From positions 62,001 to 126,000 of the forward strand of contig JADCRB010000111.1 of NCBI GenBank assembly GCA_021464245.1: a stretch of 64,000 nt of DNA. Reading direction: 5' to 3'. The stretch is from Carallia brachiata. Lineage: Eukaryota; Streptophyta; Magnoliopsida; Malpighiales; Rhizophoraceae. A program made the translations under genes and the position numbers. Below the pieces are notes generated by a model. It saw only the letters and a list, made by a program, of their open reading frames with translations, was not told the origin of the DNA and made no database searches. Within the stretch, counting starts at the first letter, position 1. Each line of letters starts with the position of its first letter. Below, piece by piece: positions 62,192 to 64,000 of this stretch.

Positions 62192-63240
62192 ATGAATGAG
62201 ATCTGCTGCTTCCCCTTTTGAGCCAAACCACCAGAAAGAAAAGCAGCTGAATTTTGGCCCTCCTTCCTTGAGAGAAATAGCAAAAGAAAACACCAACCCC
62301 AACAACGTTTTCTTTCAGAATAACAAAGAAAGCTGGGTTCTTGATAAAAAGGAAGCGACAATGTGGGATCTTGAGATCACCAAGATCTCCCTGTCATCAA
62401 TACGCAAGCCTTTGTGAGATTACTTGATAGGAAATGTGGGGGAAAGAGAAAACAGATATAATTGATAATGACCGTTGCTGGTCGCCAGAAATCAAGCAGT
62501 AGGGGGCCCTCCTCGTGCTTCACTTGCTTGCTTTGCTCTTTGTTGTTCTGCTTCAATGTGGCACTGAGAAGAAGAAGGAAAAAAAAGTAAAAAAAAAAAA
62601 AGGAGAGTGCTCAGAGGAGGAAAAACGACACTCGATGGAATCGAAGCTGTGAGTGTTGTTTTGTGTTGTTTTGTTTGGAGAGCAACAGAGAGAGCACTGA
62701 CACGAGAAAAAAGTTGGGCTCTTTCCTTGTGAGAGAGAGAAACAGACAGACAGACACACAAGTGAGAGGGAGACTTGTGGAGTTGTATGTGTTTTGTAAG
62801 TTGGAACTAGGAGATTCACTGGTTGGAGGCTCGGCTCTTTGCATTGGTGTCTTTCTCTTTCTTCGTCTCTTTCTTTCTCCCTGTGAATCTTCCTGTCGTT
62901 TATCCCTCGTTTGACAAGAGGAAAAAGTTTCGGACTGTAATTGTGCAGTTAAACAGAGTAACAAAATATAATTATTTATTAATAAAATATAATCATATTA
63001 ACATGTTATGTAAAATTTTTGTGTTTTAGATAAAAAAGTTTTCGTCCAAAAAAATTTAGCACGTACTATATACGTTCTATATTTTAAATTTTAAGATAAT
63101 ATTTACTTATCTTTATATTTTAGTTTTATTATTTTACATTTTATTAATGTTGCAGCTTTGTTAGTACGTTTTACATTTTAGTTAGAAGTTTTAACTATCA
63201 ATTATTTCACCTATTAAGAATAATGTCAGTAAAAAAAATT
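62192..63240 (-). promoter_or_regulatory. Leader and promoter side of the polygalacturonase gene
   Basis: Upstream of ATG 62191. 62490-62900 is rich in CT/GA runs (GAGAGAGAGAAACAGACAGACAGACACACA at 62730-62761), which on the sense strand are CT-rich as in many plant leaders. No TATA box stands out. Open frames here on both strands are low complexity and not genes. Confidence 0.4.
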
Positions 63241-63476
63241 AAAAATTTATTTTTTAAAAAGAGTAAACAATGAGAAAAAATATTTATAAAAATATTAATT
63301 TTGTCTTTTATATAATATATTCTTTTATAGAGGTAGAGTTGTAGAATAAATAGAACTTAAAAATTTATTTTTTAAAAAAGAGTAAACAATGAGAAAAAAT
63401 ATGTATAAAAATATTAATTTTATCTTTTATATAATATATTCTTTTATAGAGGTAGAGTTGTAGAATAAATAGATCA
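63241..63476. repeat. Tandem duplication, two ~118-bp units
   Basis: AAAAATTTATTTTTTAAAAA(A)GAGTAAACAATGAG...AGAGGTAGAGTTGTAGAATAAATAGA occurs at 63241 and again from about 63359 with only a few differences. Such high identity means that the duplication is recent or an assembly artefact. Confidence 0.92.
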
Positions 63477-64000
63477 GTTTTCATGTTCATTATAATCTTG
63501 TCATTAAAAAAAAAACAGTGCAAGGGCCAACTATTTTCCTTCAATTTTTTTGGGGATTAGAAATAGTATTAAAAAAGGAAAAAAAAAAAAAAAAACCAAT
63601 TCTTCCTCCTCCACGAAAATAAGTCAAAAGCTTCTCAATCAATAATTCAATACCATTGAGCATTTTCCACCGCTTTTTCCTTTCTCTCTACACATTTTTT
63701 TCTCCTCCCAAACAAACTATTACTGTGATAATCATTTCGGTTCCAGTTTGCCATTGAGTAAGTGTGAAATGTAATTTGACTCTAACCTCTGTATAAAACG
63801 GAAAAAGATATAAAAAAGAGATATTATCTAAATCAAAGAAAATGCAAGCAAGCCAGTGGTGGTTTAAACAGCCTAAAGTGACGGTTCGATAACTACATTG
63901 TTTACATAAACACACTTTTACTTATTCCAAGAAAAAAAAAAAAAAAGGAAAACAAGGCAAATAGACAGGAATAACCCTTGACCTTACATTTTTAGCAAAC
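63477..64000. other. Right edge, no gene recognised
   Basis: AT-rich with A runs at 63575 and 63930; CT-rich at 63600-63715. I see no coding sequence or transposon ends. Confidence 0.5.

Noticed and set aside
62492..62964. Several overlapping Ser-rich frames on both strands
   Set aside because: They come from CT/GA runs in the leader and promoter of the polygalacturonase gene.
1..64000. A cooperating biosynthetic or defence gene cluster
   Set aside because: P450, chitinase, WRKY and polygalacturonase occur together, but the same set of neighbours in Arabidopsis shows that it is conserved synteny of unrelated housekeeping and regulatory genes, not a pathway.

Overview
The window is plant nuclear DNA. 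It is AT-rich, its genes are split by many short GT-AG introns, intergenic DNA is dense in miniature inverted-repeat transposons, and every recognised protein has a land-plant family (plastid PPOX, group IIb WRKY, Aux/IAA, ASY3, PAT18). The gene content points to a eudicot, probably a woody rosid; the species cannot be fixed from the sequence alone. I found no tRNA, rRNA, CRISPR array or prokaryotic feature.

Layout. 1-1310: tail of a dead Ty1/copia element, then a repeated piece related to the flank of the next gene. 3650-5972 (-): CYP709-like cytochrome P450 with broken frames. 6469-7112: hAT-type MITE. 9431-13751 (-): ASY3, a meiotic chromosome-axis protein, with a long 5' untranslated intron. 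15250-19320: transposon-rich gap with a LINE RNase H scrap and a 1.2 kb Tourist-like element carrying a purine-only satellite. 19323-23113 (+): plastid protoporphyrinogen oxidase (PPOX1), intact. 23.1-29.4 kb: MITEs, including a Mutator-like element with inverted ends of about 150 bp. 29458-30305 (+): short Aux/IAA of the IAA20/IAA30 type. 30928-32164 (-): secreted GH19 chitinase. 32.2-45.8 kb: gene desert with several MITEs. 45814-49815 (+): WRKY47-like factor. 55460-58767 (+): DHHC protein S-acyltransferase 18-like. 59375-62191 (-): GH28 polygalacturonase-like protein. 62.2-64 kb: its promoter side and a fresh 118 bp tandem duplication.

The genes do not form a pathway. They form a conserved neighbourhood: the set CYP709B, ASY3, PPOX1, IAA20/30, chitinase, WRKY47, PAT18 and polygalacturonase is split in Arabidopsis over three segments (around At2g469xx, At3g621xx and At4g017xx, recalled from memory). 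The window looks like the unsplit ancestral block.

Two patterns need caution or follow-up. Four of the eight genes (P450, ASY3, chitinase, polygalacturonase) carry single-base frame breaks, nearly all apparent one-base losses, while their splice sites and the flanking coding frames are preserved; the other four are clean from start to stop. This could be assembly error, real decay, or both. Second, several non-autonomous DNA transposon families can be delimited exactly by target-site duplications. I saw no convincing new biological system; the best leads are the frame-break pattern, the synteny block, the MITE families and a tripled intron segment in PAT18.
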